Positions 11,885 to 19,872 of a DNA stretch of 64,000 bases are shown piece by piece (positions within the stretch are counted from its first letter, which is position 1; each line of letters starts with the position of its first letter). The position numbers and the translations under genes were made by a program. The notes beneath the pieces are model-generated. The model saw only the letters and a list, made by a program, of their open reading frames with translations, made no database searches and was not told the origin of the DNA. This DNA comes from Pseudomonadota bacterium (GTDB lineage: Bacteria > Myxococcota_A > Polyangia > Haliangiales > Haliangiaceae). The DNA is taken from positions 1-64,000 of the forward strand of contig JAKSDA010000298.1 of assembly GCA_022360315.1 (NCBI GenBank), given 5' to 3'.

Positions 11885-12943
11885 TCACTGTTCGCCCCGG
11901 ATATGGCTCGTTTGTTCGTACAGCTCGTAGATCAGCTTCATCGACGAAGCCCGCTCGCCGCGGGCGATCGCGTGTACCGTATCGACGACGAGTTGATTGA
12001 CCGGTACAGCCACGTCGTGTCGACCAGCCCGCTCTACCACCTCGCCGTTGAGAAAATTGATGGCCGGCGTGCGGCCCCGTTCGATGGCAGATAACATTGA
12101 TGAACGCAGCCGGCGGTAGCGCATTCCGACTGCCAGGAGGAGCGCGTGCTTGGCGGTCAAGCCCGCAGAGCCACGTCTGCGGCGATCTGCGCCGGACAGG
12201 GTGATCCAGTCCAGGTCTATCGTGCCGGCGACTTTTTCCAGCGTCACACCCTCCCTGCGGGCCACGGCGACCGCTTCGCTGACGATTTCCAGCCCGAGTC
12301 TGCGCGCCCGCCGCGATCGGATCAGCGCGCCGAGTCGTTTTCCAGCGATCGTGCCCAGCGATGAGATTCCGCAATTGAGAGCCAATTTGCTCCACCGTGC
12401 CCCGATGAGATTCTCGGTCACCGATACCGGCCCGATGGCTTCGAAAAGCCCGGCCAGAGTGCGCACTGCCCGGTCGGAGGCGCCGCGCAGGCGTCCGATG
12501 GTGAATCCCCCGGCCGAGGTGCGGTCGTAGACTCCGGGGCTGGTCATGGACGCCCCCCAAGCCACGATGGCACCAATAACGCGGTCATCACCAGCGATCC
12601 TGGCAACGCGCTCCTCGCACAGACCATTTTGAAGCACCACCATGTTGCCGTCTTTGGCCAGGTGGGGAAGCGCGGTCCGCGCCGCCTCCTCGACCGAGGG
12701 TGGTTGCGTTGCGAGCAGGACAAAATCATAGGGGTCCCCGTCCGGTACGCCGACCGCGATGCGTCCGCGGACCGCGCGCACCTCGCCGTCGCCCCGCAGG
12801 CGAAAGCCGTGCTCTCTCACCGCCTCAGCGATCTGTTCATTGGTGGTCACCGCGGTCACGTCGGCTCCGACCTCGGCGAGGTAACTCGTGACAATGCCGC
12901 CGATGCCACCGCAACCCACGACTAGAATCCGGCAATCGTTCAT
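11885..12943 (-). CDS. ketopantoate reductase (PanE/ApbA)-like dehydrogenase
   Basis: A 352-residue two-domain oxidoreductase. The N-terminal Rossmann fold has LVVGCGGIGG at 7-16; the catalytic Lys is Lys186 in ARWSKLALNCGISSLGTI; the C-terminal helical domain has TPAINFLNGEVV, equivalent to the substrate-binding Asn-Gly-Glu of PanE. The ATG at 12943 was chosen because the frame upstream only mirrors the opposite-strand hydrolase genes. PanE reduces 2-ketopantoate to pantoate in CoA synthesis, but many homologues use other 2-keto acids. The pairing with a beta-decarboxylating dehydrogenase could mean a dedicated branched-acid pathway (inference). Confidence 0.87.
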   Translation of the reverse strand: MNDCRILVVGCGGIGGIVTSYLAEVGADVTAVTTNEQIAEAVREHGFRLRGDGEVRAVRGRIAVGVPDGDPYDFVLLATQPPSVEEAARTALPHLAKDGNMVVLQNGLCEERVARIAGDDRVIGAIVAWGASMTSPGVYDRTSAGGFTIGRLRGASDRAVRTLAGLFEAIGPVSVTENLIGARWSKLALNCGISSLGTIAGKRLGALIRSRRARRLGLEIVSEAVAVARREGVTLEKVAGTIDLDWITLSGADRRRRGSAGLTAKHALLLAVGMRYRRLRSSMLSAIERGRTPAINFLNGEVVERAGRHDVAVPVNQLVVDTVHAIARGERASSMKLIYELYEQTSHIRGEQ

Positions 12944-13057
12944 GAGCGCGAGTTTACGGGATACCGAACGGAGCGGCCGCCACGGGGGCCGAGTCGGCCC
13001 TCGATTTTCCAGCACGGATTCGGATCCAGCGGGTGAATCGGCTACAATCCCGGGCAG

Positions 13058-14005
13058 ATGCAGATCACCTTCTGGGGCGTTCGCGGGAGCTACCCGGTAC
13101 CGGGACCCAATACTGTCCGGTACGGCGGCCAGACTTCCTGCGTCGAGGTTCGGTCCGCGACCAACCAATGCATCATTGTGGATTCTGGAACAGGTATGCG
13201 TGAGCTCGGCCGCAAATTGGCCCGCGCACAAATGGCTGGTGGTCCAGCCCATTATCACATTTTCTTGTCCCATGTGCACTGGGACCATATACAGGGGTTG
13301 CCTTTCTTCGAGCCGGCCTATATCGCGGGCAGCAAGATTTCGGTATATGCCCTGCGCAACGCAGCTGACGAGATCCATCAGGTAATCAGTGGCATCACCC
13401 GGCATGAGTTTTTTTACATGCCGCTCGACTCCGTACCGGCAGATTTCGAGTTTCACGAAGTTGTGCCCGGGCAGCCGATCCATCTCGACAACTTCGAGAT
13501 CCGGCCCATCTTGCTCAACCACCCATTTGGCGCGGTTGGGTATCGAATTTTTGCTGATGGCACCAGTTGGGCGTATGTGAGCGACACCGCGCCGTTCACC
13601 GATGTTCTCCACAAGCAGCATTTCCTGCCCGGCCCCGAGGAGCTGACCGAAGACGATCGAGCCCGACTGAACGAGATCAGAAGCGATCTCGTCGCTGCGC
13701 TGCGGGGCACCGACACCGTTGTGTACGACACTCATTTTTTGCCCGAGGAGTACCAGCAGTTTCCGCACTGGGGACACTCCACACCGGATCATGCCCTCGA
13801 GCTGTGCACTGGCATCGATGTCCGCCGGCTTGTGCTCTTTCATCACGCGCCGTCCCATACCGACGAGATGATGGACGAAATCGCGGTCACCTACCGCGAC
13901 CTCGGCGCCGCGGTCGGGCTCGACGTGGCCACGGCCTACGAGCACCTCACGCTCATCATCGGCGGGCGAGCTGAAAACACCAACGTCGAGGGGGTGCCGG
14001 CGTGA
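13058..14005 (+). CDS. metallo-beta-lactamase-fold hydrolase (first of a tandem pair)
   Basis: A 315-residue metal-dependent hydrolase. The MBL signature is HVHWDH at residues 72-77; further ligands are likely His in ILLNHPFGAVGYRI, the Asp in YVSDTAPF and the His in LFHHAPSH. The N-terminus ITFWGVRGSYPVPGPNTVRYGG is typical of the RNase Z/PhnP-like phosphodiesterase branch (cf. cyclic phosphodiesterases). The substrate cannot be told from sequence. It is followed by a paralogue whose GTG start overlaps this gene's TGA (GTGA at 14002-14005), so the two are translationally coupled. Confidence 0.88.
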   Translation: MQITFWGVRGSYPVPGPNTVRYGGQTSCVEVRSATNQCIIVDSGTGMRELGRKLARAQMAGGPAHYHIFLSHVHWDHIQGLPFFEPAYIAGSKISVYALRNAADEIHQVISGITRHEFFYMPLDSVPADFEFHEVVPGQPIHLDNFEIRPILLNHPFGAVGYRIFADGTSWAYVSDTAPFTDVLHKQHFLPGPEELTEDDRARLNEIRSDLVAALRGTDTVVYDTHFLPEEYQQFPHWGHSTPDHALELCTGIDVRRLVLFHHAPSHTDEMMDEIAVTYRDLGAAVGLDVATAYEHLTLIIGGRAENTNVEGVPA

Positions 14006-14835
14006 AACTGCGTTATTGGGGAACGCGCGGGTCATTTGCCATGTCCGGTGCAGACTATCTGCGCTATGGCGGCAACACCACAGCGGTGGAGTTTGTTGCG
14101 GCAAATGGGCGCCGCCTACTGATCGACCTGGGTACAGGTGTCACCGAGCTGGCCAAACAACTCCTCGCTGCAGAGTTTGGCGAGGGCAAGGGAGAGCTAC
14201 CGATATTGCTCACACATACCCATCTCGATCACATACAGGGTCTCCCGTTCTTCACGCCATTTTTCGTCAAGGGCAATCGGATCAGCATCATGGGAGCGGA
14301 GCCCATTGGCATTTCTCTCACCGACGTATTTCAGAATCAGTTAAATCCCCATTACAGTCCGCTCAACGGGCTGGAAAATCTGGCCGCTGGCGTTACTGTC
14401 CACACGATTTATCCCGGTAATTCTCTGCCAGTCGAGGGTTTTGAGGTGTCGACTGCTTCGGTCCCCCACGGTGGCATGTGGACCACTGCCTTTCGCATCA
14501 CGGCCGACGGCACGACTGTGGTGTTTCTGAGCGACGTCGAGTATCCCGAAAGCGTGCCGACGGTAGAAGCTCTGGCCCTGGCCAAGGGCGCCGACCTGCT
14601 GATCCACGATGCCATGTTCAGCGAAGAAGAGTATCGCAAGCGGCACGGCTGGGGTCACTCCTCGGTGAACACTGCCATCGAGGTGGCCGAACGAGCGGAT
14701 GTCGCGCGACTTGCTCTTTTTCACCACAATCCCGATTCGGTCGACACGGTCATTGACGCGATGGTCGAGCACGCCAGGGAGCGCACCTCGGTTCCGCTTT
14801 ACGCCGCCGCCGAGGGGACATATATCGAGCCATAA
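14002..14835 (+). CDS. metallo-beta-lactamase-fold hydrolase (second of a tandem pair)
   Basis: A 277-residue paralogue of the preceding gene, with the same start (LRYWGTRGSFAMSG, RYGGNTTAVE) and metal motif HTHLDH at 72-77 followed by the same IQGLPFF. Other likely ligands are His in ASVPHGGMWTTAFRI, Asp in FLSDVEYPES, Asp in LIHDAMF and His in LFHHNPDS. Start is GTG 14002, inside the stop of the first gene. The coupling suggests a hetero-oligomer or sequential activities; a recent duplication is unlikely given the many differences outside the motifs. Substrate is unknown. Confidence 0.88.
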   Translation: MKLRYWGTRGSFAMSGADYLRYGGNTTAVEFVAANGRRLLIDLGTGVTELAKQLLAAEFGEGKGELPILLTHTHLDHIQGLPFFTPFFVKGNRISIMGAEPIGISLTDVFQNQLNPHYSPLNGLENLAAGVTVHTIYPGNSLPVEGFEVSTASVPHGGMWTTAFRITADGTTVVFLSDVEYPESVPTVEALALAKGADLLIHDAMFSEEEYRKRHGWGHSSVNTAIEVAERADVARLALFHHNPDSVDTVIDAMVEHARERTSVPLYAAAEGTYIEP

Positions 14836-14844
14836 AGGGCGGGC

Positions 14845-14866
14845 CGGTCGGACGTCCCGCCACCTA
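14845..14866 (+). repeat. short fragment resembling the dispersed 82-bp repeat; hairpin
   Basis: Ten bases after the stop of the second MBL gene, the stretch around GGTCGGACGTCCCG matches the core of the dispersed repeat seen at 61232-61313. The flanks GGCGGG and CCCGCC can pair around it. It is followed by an A-run, not a T-run, so it is not a classical terminator for the upstream gene. Homology over only about 20 bases is weak evidence. Confidence 0.3.
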
Positions 14867-14952
14867 AAAAAACACACATTTCAATTAGTTGATTATATTG
14901 CTGGGTTTGCATACGAGCTCGAGCGGGCAGCGGGTGATATGGTTTTGCGCGA

Positions 14953-16260
14953 ATGAAGGACCGCGTATTCAGAGACCCGGTGCACGGCCTGATTGAGTTT
15001 CGAGGTGCGGACCGACCAATTTCCAATATATTGGAAACGCGAGCATTTCAGCGTTTGCGCCGGGTCAAGCAGATGGGCTTTGCATGGCAGGTTTATCCCG
15101 GTGCCGAGCACTCGCGCTTTGGCCACGCACTGGGAGCCTTTCACATTGCCCGTCGAGTGACCGCGCAGCTCAAGCTCGATGTCGAATTGTGCCACCACGT
15201 CAAGTTGGCGGCGTTGCTCCACGACATAGGCCACGGTCCATTTTCTCATGCCTGGGAGCATCTTTTTCCCGAATTGGACCACGAGTATTGGGGGGCGAGG
15301 ATCATCGGTGAATCCAGTGAGCTGAGACAGGCTCTCGACGATCTCGTCACCGGTCTACCGGCGGTCATACAGTCCTTTTGGGACAAGAGCTACCGACCGA
15401 CCTTTGCCCGCAAGCTGGTCTCGTCGCAGCTCGACGTCGATCGTCTGGATTACCTGTTGCGTGACGGGCACTATTCGGGCGCGGGCTATGCTACATACGA
15501 CCTCGACTGGATCATTCACGCGCTTCGCATCGAGGCGATCCGTTCGTCGCCGGACCCGTCTGATCTGGTTGTCGACTATCGGCGGGGCATGTATGCGGTC
15601 GAGCAGTATTTATTTGCCCGCTCGTATATGTACGCACAAGTTTACCACCACAAAGCGGTGCGCGCGGCCGAGTGGATGTTTATCAAGCTCATGGAGCGTT
15701 TTTGCCAGTTGGCCCGTGAAGACCGTGAGCCTCCCCATTTATCGGTAGCTGGAAAGCTGGCTCGCGGAGTCGATCTGGAAATATCCGAGTACCTGTGGCT
15801 CGACGACATATCGCTGGTAACAGCGATCGACCACTGGGCGGGGCGCGGAGTTGGTGGCGAAGCGGCCGCGTCTGACGACCCCATCCTGCGCGACCTGGCC
15901 CGGCGTATTGTCGGCCGAGAACTGTTCAAGACTCTTGATCTCGGCGACGAGCCCGGGGTAATCGAGCGTATTCAGGACGAAATAGCCGGCGCGGCGCAAA
16001 AACAGTACGGCTCGGTTGCGCGCTACTATTATCATCTCGACAATGCGCGTCAGGTCGGTTATCTGGCTCAGAGCGACGAAGAGTTGCACGTGGTCGACCA
16101 CCCCCGTTACGGCACAGTGACGCTGAGTCGGCTGCTCGAGGACATGCCGCTGGGACAGCCGATGTCTCGAGTGCGACTGGTCTGCGCGCCCGAGCTATTG
16201 CCGGCGCTCAGCCCCATTGCCGACGCGGCCCTTGCCCGCATTCGCGGTCGGAAGCGATGA
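14953..16260 (+). CDS. HD-domain phosphohydrolase
   Basis: A 435-residue HD-superfamily protein of the dGTPase-like/YwfO-like type. The N-terminal HxxR part is TRAFQRLRRVKQMGFAWQVY, followed by AEHSRFGHALGAFHI (first metal ligand His) and ALLHDIGHGPFSHAWEH, where His90-Asp91 form the HD pair; the later Asp is in LDVDRLDYLLRDG. Such enzymes hydrolyse dNTPs or related nucleotides. The remaining C-terminal half is helical. It starts at ATG 14953 and is about 120 bases from the MBL pair; a link to nucleic-acid metabolism is suggested only by the downstream DNA polymerase gene. Confidence 0.85.
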   Translation: MKDRVFRDPVHGLIEFRGADRPISNILETRAFQRLRRVKQMGFAWQVYPGAEHSRFGHALGAFHIARRVTAQLKLDVELCHHVKLAALLHDIGHGPFSHAWEHLFPELDHEYWGARIIGESSELRQALDDLVTGLPAVIQSFWDKSYRPTFARKLVSSQLDVDRLDYLLRDGHYSGAGYATYDLDWIIHALRIEAIRSSPDPSDLVVDYRRGMYAVEQYLFARSYMYAQVYHHKAVRAAEWMFIKLMERFCQLAREDREPPHLSVAGKLARGVDLEISEYLWLDDISLVTAIDHWAGRGVGGEAAASDDPILRDLARRIVGRELFKTLDLGDEPGVIERIQDEIAGAAQKQYGSVARYYYHLDNARQVGYLAQSDEELHVVDHPRYGTVTLSRLLEDMPLGQPMSRVRLVCAPELLPALSPIADAALARIRGRKR

Positions 16261-16282
16261 CCGGCCCGCAGGCCAGGGCCGG
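16261..16282 (+). terminator. hairpin directly after the HD gene
   Basis: CCGGCCC at 16261-16267 pairs with GGGCCGG at 16276-16282 immediately after the TGA of the HD gene. A perfect 7-bp GC stem with an 8-base loop is consistent with a transcript end, but there is no strong T-run behind it. Confidence 0.4.
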
Positions 16283-16287
16283 TATTT

Positions 16288-16308
16288 GACGTCACTCCGC
16301 GTGACGTC
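16288..16308. promoter_or_regulatory. perfect inverted repeat upstream of DNA polymerase II
   Basis: GACGTCAC (16288-16295) and GTGACGTC (16301-16308) form a perfect 8-bp dyad with a 5-base spacer, about 100 bases before the polymerase start. The spacing fits a dimeric DNA-binding protein. It is not the E. coli LexA box. A further 6-bp dyad, CGGGCG/CGCCCG, lies at 16352-16371. Regulatory function is inference. Confidence 0.35.
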
Positions 16309-16408
16309 GACCTGCGGCACTGATCTCGCAAAAGGATAAATCTGCCACCTTCGGGCGTTCCTGTTCGCCCGGGGTTGATGAAGCAACGCTGGGGGTGAAC
16401 ACTCGACA

Positions 16409-18769
16409 GTGGTGCATCGCGAGTTCGAAGCGTTTGTCCTTACCCGCCATTGGCGCGATACGGCGGATGGCCTGGTCTTGACTTACTGGTTGGTATCGGA
16501 CGACGGGCCGGTGCGGGTGCGCATTGTCGGTGAGCCGGCGGTGATGTTTGCGCGCAGGGGGACTGCCTCTCGGTGCGACCGCTCTCGACAAGTCGATCTG
16601 GCAACATTGTACGGCGAGCCGGTAGATGCCCTGTACTTCGACAGCCAGGGCAGTCTGGCCGACGAGCGCGAACGCCTGCGGGCGCGCGACGTGGAGTTAT
16701 TTGAATCCGACATCAAGCCGACCGATCGCTATCTCATGGAGAGGTTTATCACCGGAGGTTGTTTGGTTGTTGGTGATGCTCGTCCGCGACCGGGGTTTCT
16801 CGCCATGGACACCCCCTCGCTGAGCGCGAGCGGATATGAGCCGCGCCTGACGGCCATGAGCATGGACATCGAGACCGACGGGAAGACCGGCCCGATCCTG
16901 TCGATTGCCGCGGTGTGCCGGGATGAAGAACGCGTATTCATGATGGGCGACGGTCCGGCCGACGGCCGCATCCAGTACGCGGCCACCGAGAGTGCGCTGC
17001 TGCGCGCGTTCTTCGCCCACGTAGCGGCTGAGGATCCCGATGTGCTGATCGGGTGGAACCTGATCGAGTTTGACCTCCGCTATATCGACGATCGGTGCCA
17101 GTTCTTGGGCTTGCATTTCGCGCTGGGACGCGGCGGCGAGCGTGCGACTGTGCTGCGGCCCCGCCCACAGCGGACCACGGCCACCGAGCGGACCATGGCC
17201 CGTCTACCCGGCCGCATGGCCATTGACGGCATGCGTCTGCTGCGCGCGGCGACCTACTCGTTCGAGCGCTACAGCCTGGAGTACGTCGCGCAGGCCCTTT
17301 TGGGTCGCGGCAAACGCATTGCCGGACCCGATAGCGCCCACATCGGCCCACACGCTTTGCCTGGCCGTGAAGAATCGCGCATCGAGGAGATCCGCCGTCT
17401 CCACCGTGAGGACAAGCTGGCGCTCGCCGAGTACAACCTCGAGGATTGCCGCCTTGTGCGCGACATTTTCGAGCGCAAGCAGCTCCTGTCGTTTGCGATC
17501 GAGCGGCAGAGGATGACCGGCCTGTCGCTCGATCGCGTGGGTGGCTCGGTAGCGGCGTTCGACCATCTATACCTGCCGCGACTGCACCGCAAAGGTTTTG
17601 TTGCCTGTGATATCGGCGCTCATCGGGATGCGTCTGCGGGCAGCCCGGGAGGGTACGTCTTGCAGTCGCAACCGGGCCTGTACGACGACGTATTGGTTCT
17701 GGATTTCAAGAGCCTGTATCCCAGCATCATTCGCACCTTCAAAATCGACCCGATGGGGCTGGCCCGGCCTGGCGCTGATCCCATTGAAGGTTTTGACGGC
17801 GCCGTGTTTTGCCGCCACGAGCATATCCTGCCCGAGCTCATCGCTTCGTTGTGGCACGACCGCGAGTGCGCCCGACGGGCGGGCGACGAGCCGCTCTCCC
17901 GCGCCATCAAGATTCTGATGAACTCGTTTTACGGCGTGCTTGGCACGCCCGGGTGTCGTTTTTTTAACCCGCTCCTGGCCAGCTCGATCACGCGACGCGG
18001 GCACGAGATCATCACACGCAGTCGCGACTGGATCGCCGGGCGCGGGTATGCCGTGATCTATGGCGACACTGATTCGCTGTTTGTCCTCGTCACCGCCGAC
18101 GCCGCGTCTGCGACTGTTCGTTCGAAGGCCGCGATGCAGGTGGGTAGCCAGCTCGCCGCCGAGTTGACCGAGTGGTGGCGCGAGCGCATCGCCCGCGAGC
18201 ACCGCAGCGAGAGCTATCTCGAGATGGAGTTCGAAACTCATTACCAGCGGTTTTTCATGCCGACCTTGCGGGGTTCGTCCCGGGGCAGCGCCAAGCGCTA
18301 TGCGGGCCTGGTCGCCGGGCGCGACGGCGAGCCAGTGGTTATCATCAAGGGATTGGAGGCGGTTCGCACCGACTGGACGCCGCTGGCGCGCAGTTTTCAG
18401 CGCGAGCTATTTCGCCGTGTGTTTGTCGGGGAACCCGTGGCGGCCTACGTGCGCGACATTCGCCAGCGCCTGCTGGCGGGCGAACTCGACCGACAGCTCG
18501 TCTACCACAAGCGCCTGCGCCGCGACATTGGCGACTACGTGCGCAACCTGCCCCCGCACGTACGGGCCGCTCGCATGCTGGGTCGCCCGGTTCGCGCGGT
18601 TTCGTACCTGTGGACCACCCGTGGGCCTCAACCGGTTGAGCGGTGCTCGGCTCCGCTCGATTACGAGCACTACATCAAACGTCAGCTCGCCCCGGCGGCC
18701 GAGGGCATCTTGCAGTGCCTCGACACCAGCTTCGATGCCATTGCCGGCGGTCAGCTCGCTCTGTTCTAG
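16409..18769 (+). CDS. polB: DNA polymerase II (family B)
   Basis: Replicative-fold family B polymerase of 786 residues, almost the length of E. coli Pol II (783). The 3'-5' exonuclease motif I is SMDIETDG at about residue 151-158, followed by NLIEFDLRYID (Exo II). The polymerase motifs are LDFKSLYPSII at about 430 (motif A), ILMNSFYGVLG (motif B) and YGDTDSLFV at about 551 (motif C). KGLEAVRTDWTPLA is the KxY-region equivalent. The start is GTG 16409. In enterobacteria this enzyme is SOS-induced and acts in translesion synthesis and restart; regulation here is unknown apart from a dyad at 16288-16308. Confidence 0.93.
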   Translation: MVHREFEAFVLTRHWRDTADGLVLTYWLVSDDGPVRVRIVGEPAVMFARRGTASRCDRSRQVDLATLYGEPVDALYFDSQGSLADERERLRARDVELFESDIKPTDRYLMERFITGGCLVVGDARPRPGFLAMDTPSLSASGYEPRLTAMSMDIETDGKTGPILSIAAVCRDEERVFMMGDGPADGRIQYAATESALLRAFFAHVAAEDPDVLIGWNLIEFDLRYIDDRCQFLGLHFALGRGGERATVLRPRPQRTTATERTMARLPGRMAIDGMRLLRAATYSFERYSLEYVAQALLGRGKRIAGPDSAHIGPHALPGREESRIEEIRRLHREDKLALAEYNLEDCRLVRDIFERKQLLSFAIERQRMTGLSLDRVGGSVAAFDHLYLPRLHRKGFVACDIGAHRDASAGSPGGYVLQSQPGLYDDVLVLDFKSLYPSIIRTFKIDPMGLARPGADPIEGFDGAVFCRHEHILPELIASLWHDRECARRAGDEPLSRAIKILMNSFYGVLGTPGCRFFNPLLASSITRRGHEIITRSRDWIAGRGYAVIYGDTDSLFVLVTADAASATVRSKAAMQVGSQLAAELTEWWRERIAREHRSESYLEMEFETHYQRFFMPTLRGSSRGSAKRYAGLVAGRDGEPVVIIKGLEAVRTDWTPLARSFQRELFRRVFVGEPVAAYVRDIRQRLLAGELDRQLVYHKRLRRDIGDYVRNLPPHVRAARMLGRPVRAVSYLWTTRGPQPVERCSAPLDYEHYIKRQLAPAAEGILQCLDTSFDAIAGGQLALF

Positions 18770-18775
18770 CTCGGA

Positions 18776-19035
18776 TCAGTCACCCCGGCATCGTCGCCAG
18801 GTCGTGACTGCCGCCTGTTGTGTCTTCGGGATTACCTCGGTTACTGTCCACAGGTGTAAGTAGTCTCGATCATTTGCCCGTACGTTGAATTGCGTTTCAA
18901 CCCCGGTTCGGGTTCGAAGTCCTGCATGGTCTCAAAGAACCACAGTCGCATTTGGACCTTGTCGGTGATGGCCTTTCATACCACCTCCAACGGCGTGCTA
19001 AAGATCTGTTCCACCACGACTGGTTGCGGGTTCAT
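18776..19035 (-). pseudogene. SRPBCC/AHSA1-domain protein, broken by stop, frameshift and truncation
   Basis: An ATG at 19035 overlaps the stop of the MaoC gene (ATGA) and has a good Shine-Dalgarno AAGGAGG eight bases upstream. The frame reads like an AHSA1-type SRPBCC protein (VVVEQIFSTPLEVV, then KAITDKVQMRLWFFETMQDF). TGA at 18978-18976 sits where the family has Trp of VWKAITD, so one base changed TGG to TGA. At about 18899-18901 a T has been lost from a TTT Phe codon; in the next frame the protein continues as ETQFNVRANDRDYLHLWTV and TEVIPK. The family C-terminal half is then missing, and the frame stops at 18776, seven bases past polB. It is a clear decayed gene. Confidence 0.75.
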
Positions 19036-19466
19036 TGCCGTGCCTCCTTGCCCTGGGCCGCCTCTGATACCAGAACCTTTCCTTTCGCTCCCACAGCAGT
19101 TACACCAGACGAGGTTCGGAGGCGTCCCCTCAGCTCGACTAGACTTCCGCGCCGCTTCGGTTCAACGCGAATCACCAGCCACTCGAGAGTCAGGTCGTCG
19201 TCCGCCGGGACAGCTGCCCGGAAGAGGAACGTGAACTCGAGGCCCACCATGGATCCAAATCGGGAGAAGTGGGTCGCGACAAGGCCCATCAAGAGGGCGC
19301 CTGTGTGAGGGCCACTGGCCACGATTCCACCGTATTGCGAGTTAGCGGCGTACTCGCGGTCGTGGTGAAGCGGATTGGCGTCGCCCGCAGCGCTGGCGAA
19401 CGCTGAAATCTCGGCCTCGGTAAGTCGCATTGTCTTCGAGAAACGATCTCGTGGTTGAACTGCCAT
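19032..19466 (-). CDS. MaoC-like hot-dog dehydratase
   Basis: A 144-residue single hot-dog protein. The R-hydratase signature ASAAGDANPLHHDREYA carries the catalytic Asp-His pair, followed by YGGIVASGPHTGALLMGL. Such enzymes hydrate trans-2-enoyl-CoA to (R)-3-hydroxyacyl-CoA or act in related acyl steps. ATG 19466 gives the family N-terminus (DRFSKTMRLTEAEISAFA); the frame is open upstream to 19661 without similarity. The SRPBCC pseudogene follows in a 4-base overlap, so the two once formed an operon. The AT-rich region at about 19655-19704 may hold the promoter. Confidence 0.85.
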   Translation of the reverse strand: MAVQPRDRFSKTMRLTEAEISAFASAAGDANPLHHDREYAANSQYGGIVASGPHTGALLMGLVATHFSRFGSMVGLEFTFLFRAAVPADDDLTLEWLVIRVEPKRRGSLVELRGRLRTSSGVTAVGAKGKVLVSEAAQGKEARQ

Positions 19467-19872
19467 TAAAATACGCCCCAGGTCGTTCGGAGTCCGAGAA
19501 CGAGTGTCCCGCGGTTTTGGGTAGTGTCCAGCCCGCAGCTGGCCTTCGGAAATGCGACCATACTTCGACCAGAACGACTGCGGGCGACTTCGTGTCCTTG
19601 AAACCCAATCCGATCGGCGTTCGAACCTCGAGCAAGGTGGATCGATGCCAGATCGCCTCATATTAATAGTAAAAATATTCTTATAATATAGGTTTATTTC
19701 TTAGGATGAACTTCATGCATGGTGCCTGTCTTGTCCAGTGCGGATGTGGTCACGGACAGAAGCCGCCCAGCCGCCAGGCCGAGGGTTCGTCGATCCCGCT
19801 CGGCAAACCCGGCTCCGCGGCCAGTCGGCACGCGATCCATTTGCTGCCAGGAACACGTGCGAGGGGTTCAGG
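19467..19872. other. intergenic region with AT-rich island and possible DUF397-like remnant
   Basis: About 400 bases between the MaoC gene and the STAND gene. On the minus strand, from 19659 to about 19540, the frame reads EAIWHRSTLLEVRTPIGLGF then KDTKSPAVVLVEVWSHF, which recalls the short DUF397 pattern (W-x-[KR]-S ... V-x-D-[ST]-K-x-P ... W-x-x-F). It has no ATG and runs into a TAA upstream, so at best it is a remnant; the match is weak. The stretch 19655-19704 is strikingly AT-rich for this genome and could contain the MaoC promoter. Nothing recognisable was seen in 19705-19872. Confidence 0.3.

Noticed and set aside
11885..14104. Reading the ketopantoate-reductase frame as a 739-residue protein
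   Set aside because: The part above 12943 lies opposite the two MBL genes and only mirrors them; homology starts at the ATG at 12943.
15843..15870. Possible further copy of the 82-bp repeat inside the HD gene
   Set aside because: The match to the repeat body is short and gapped (about 20 of 26 bases) and falls below what GC bias could give by chance.
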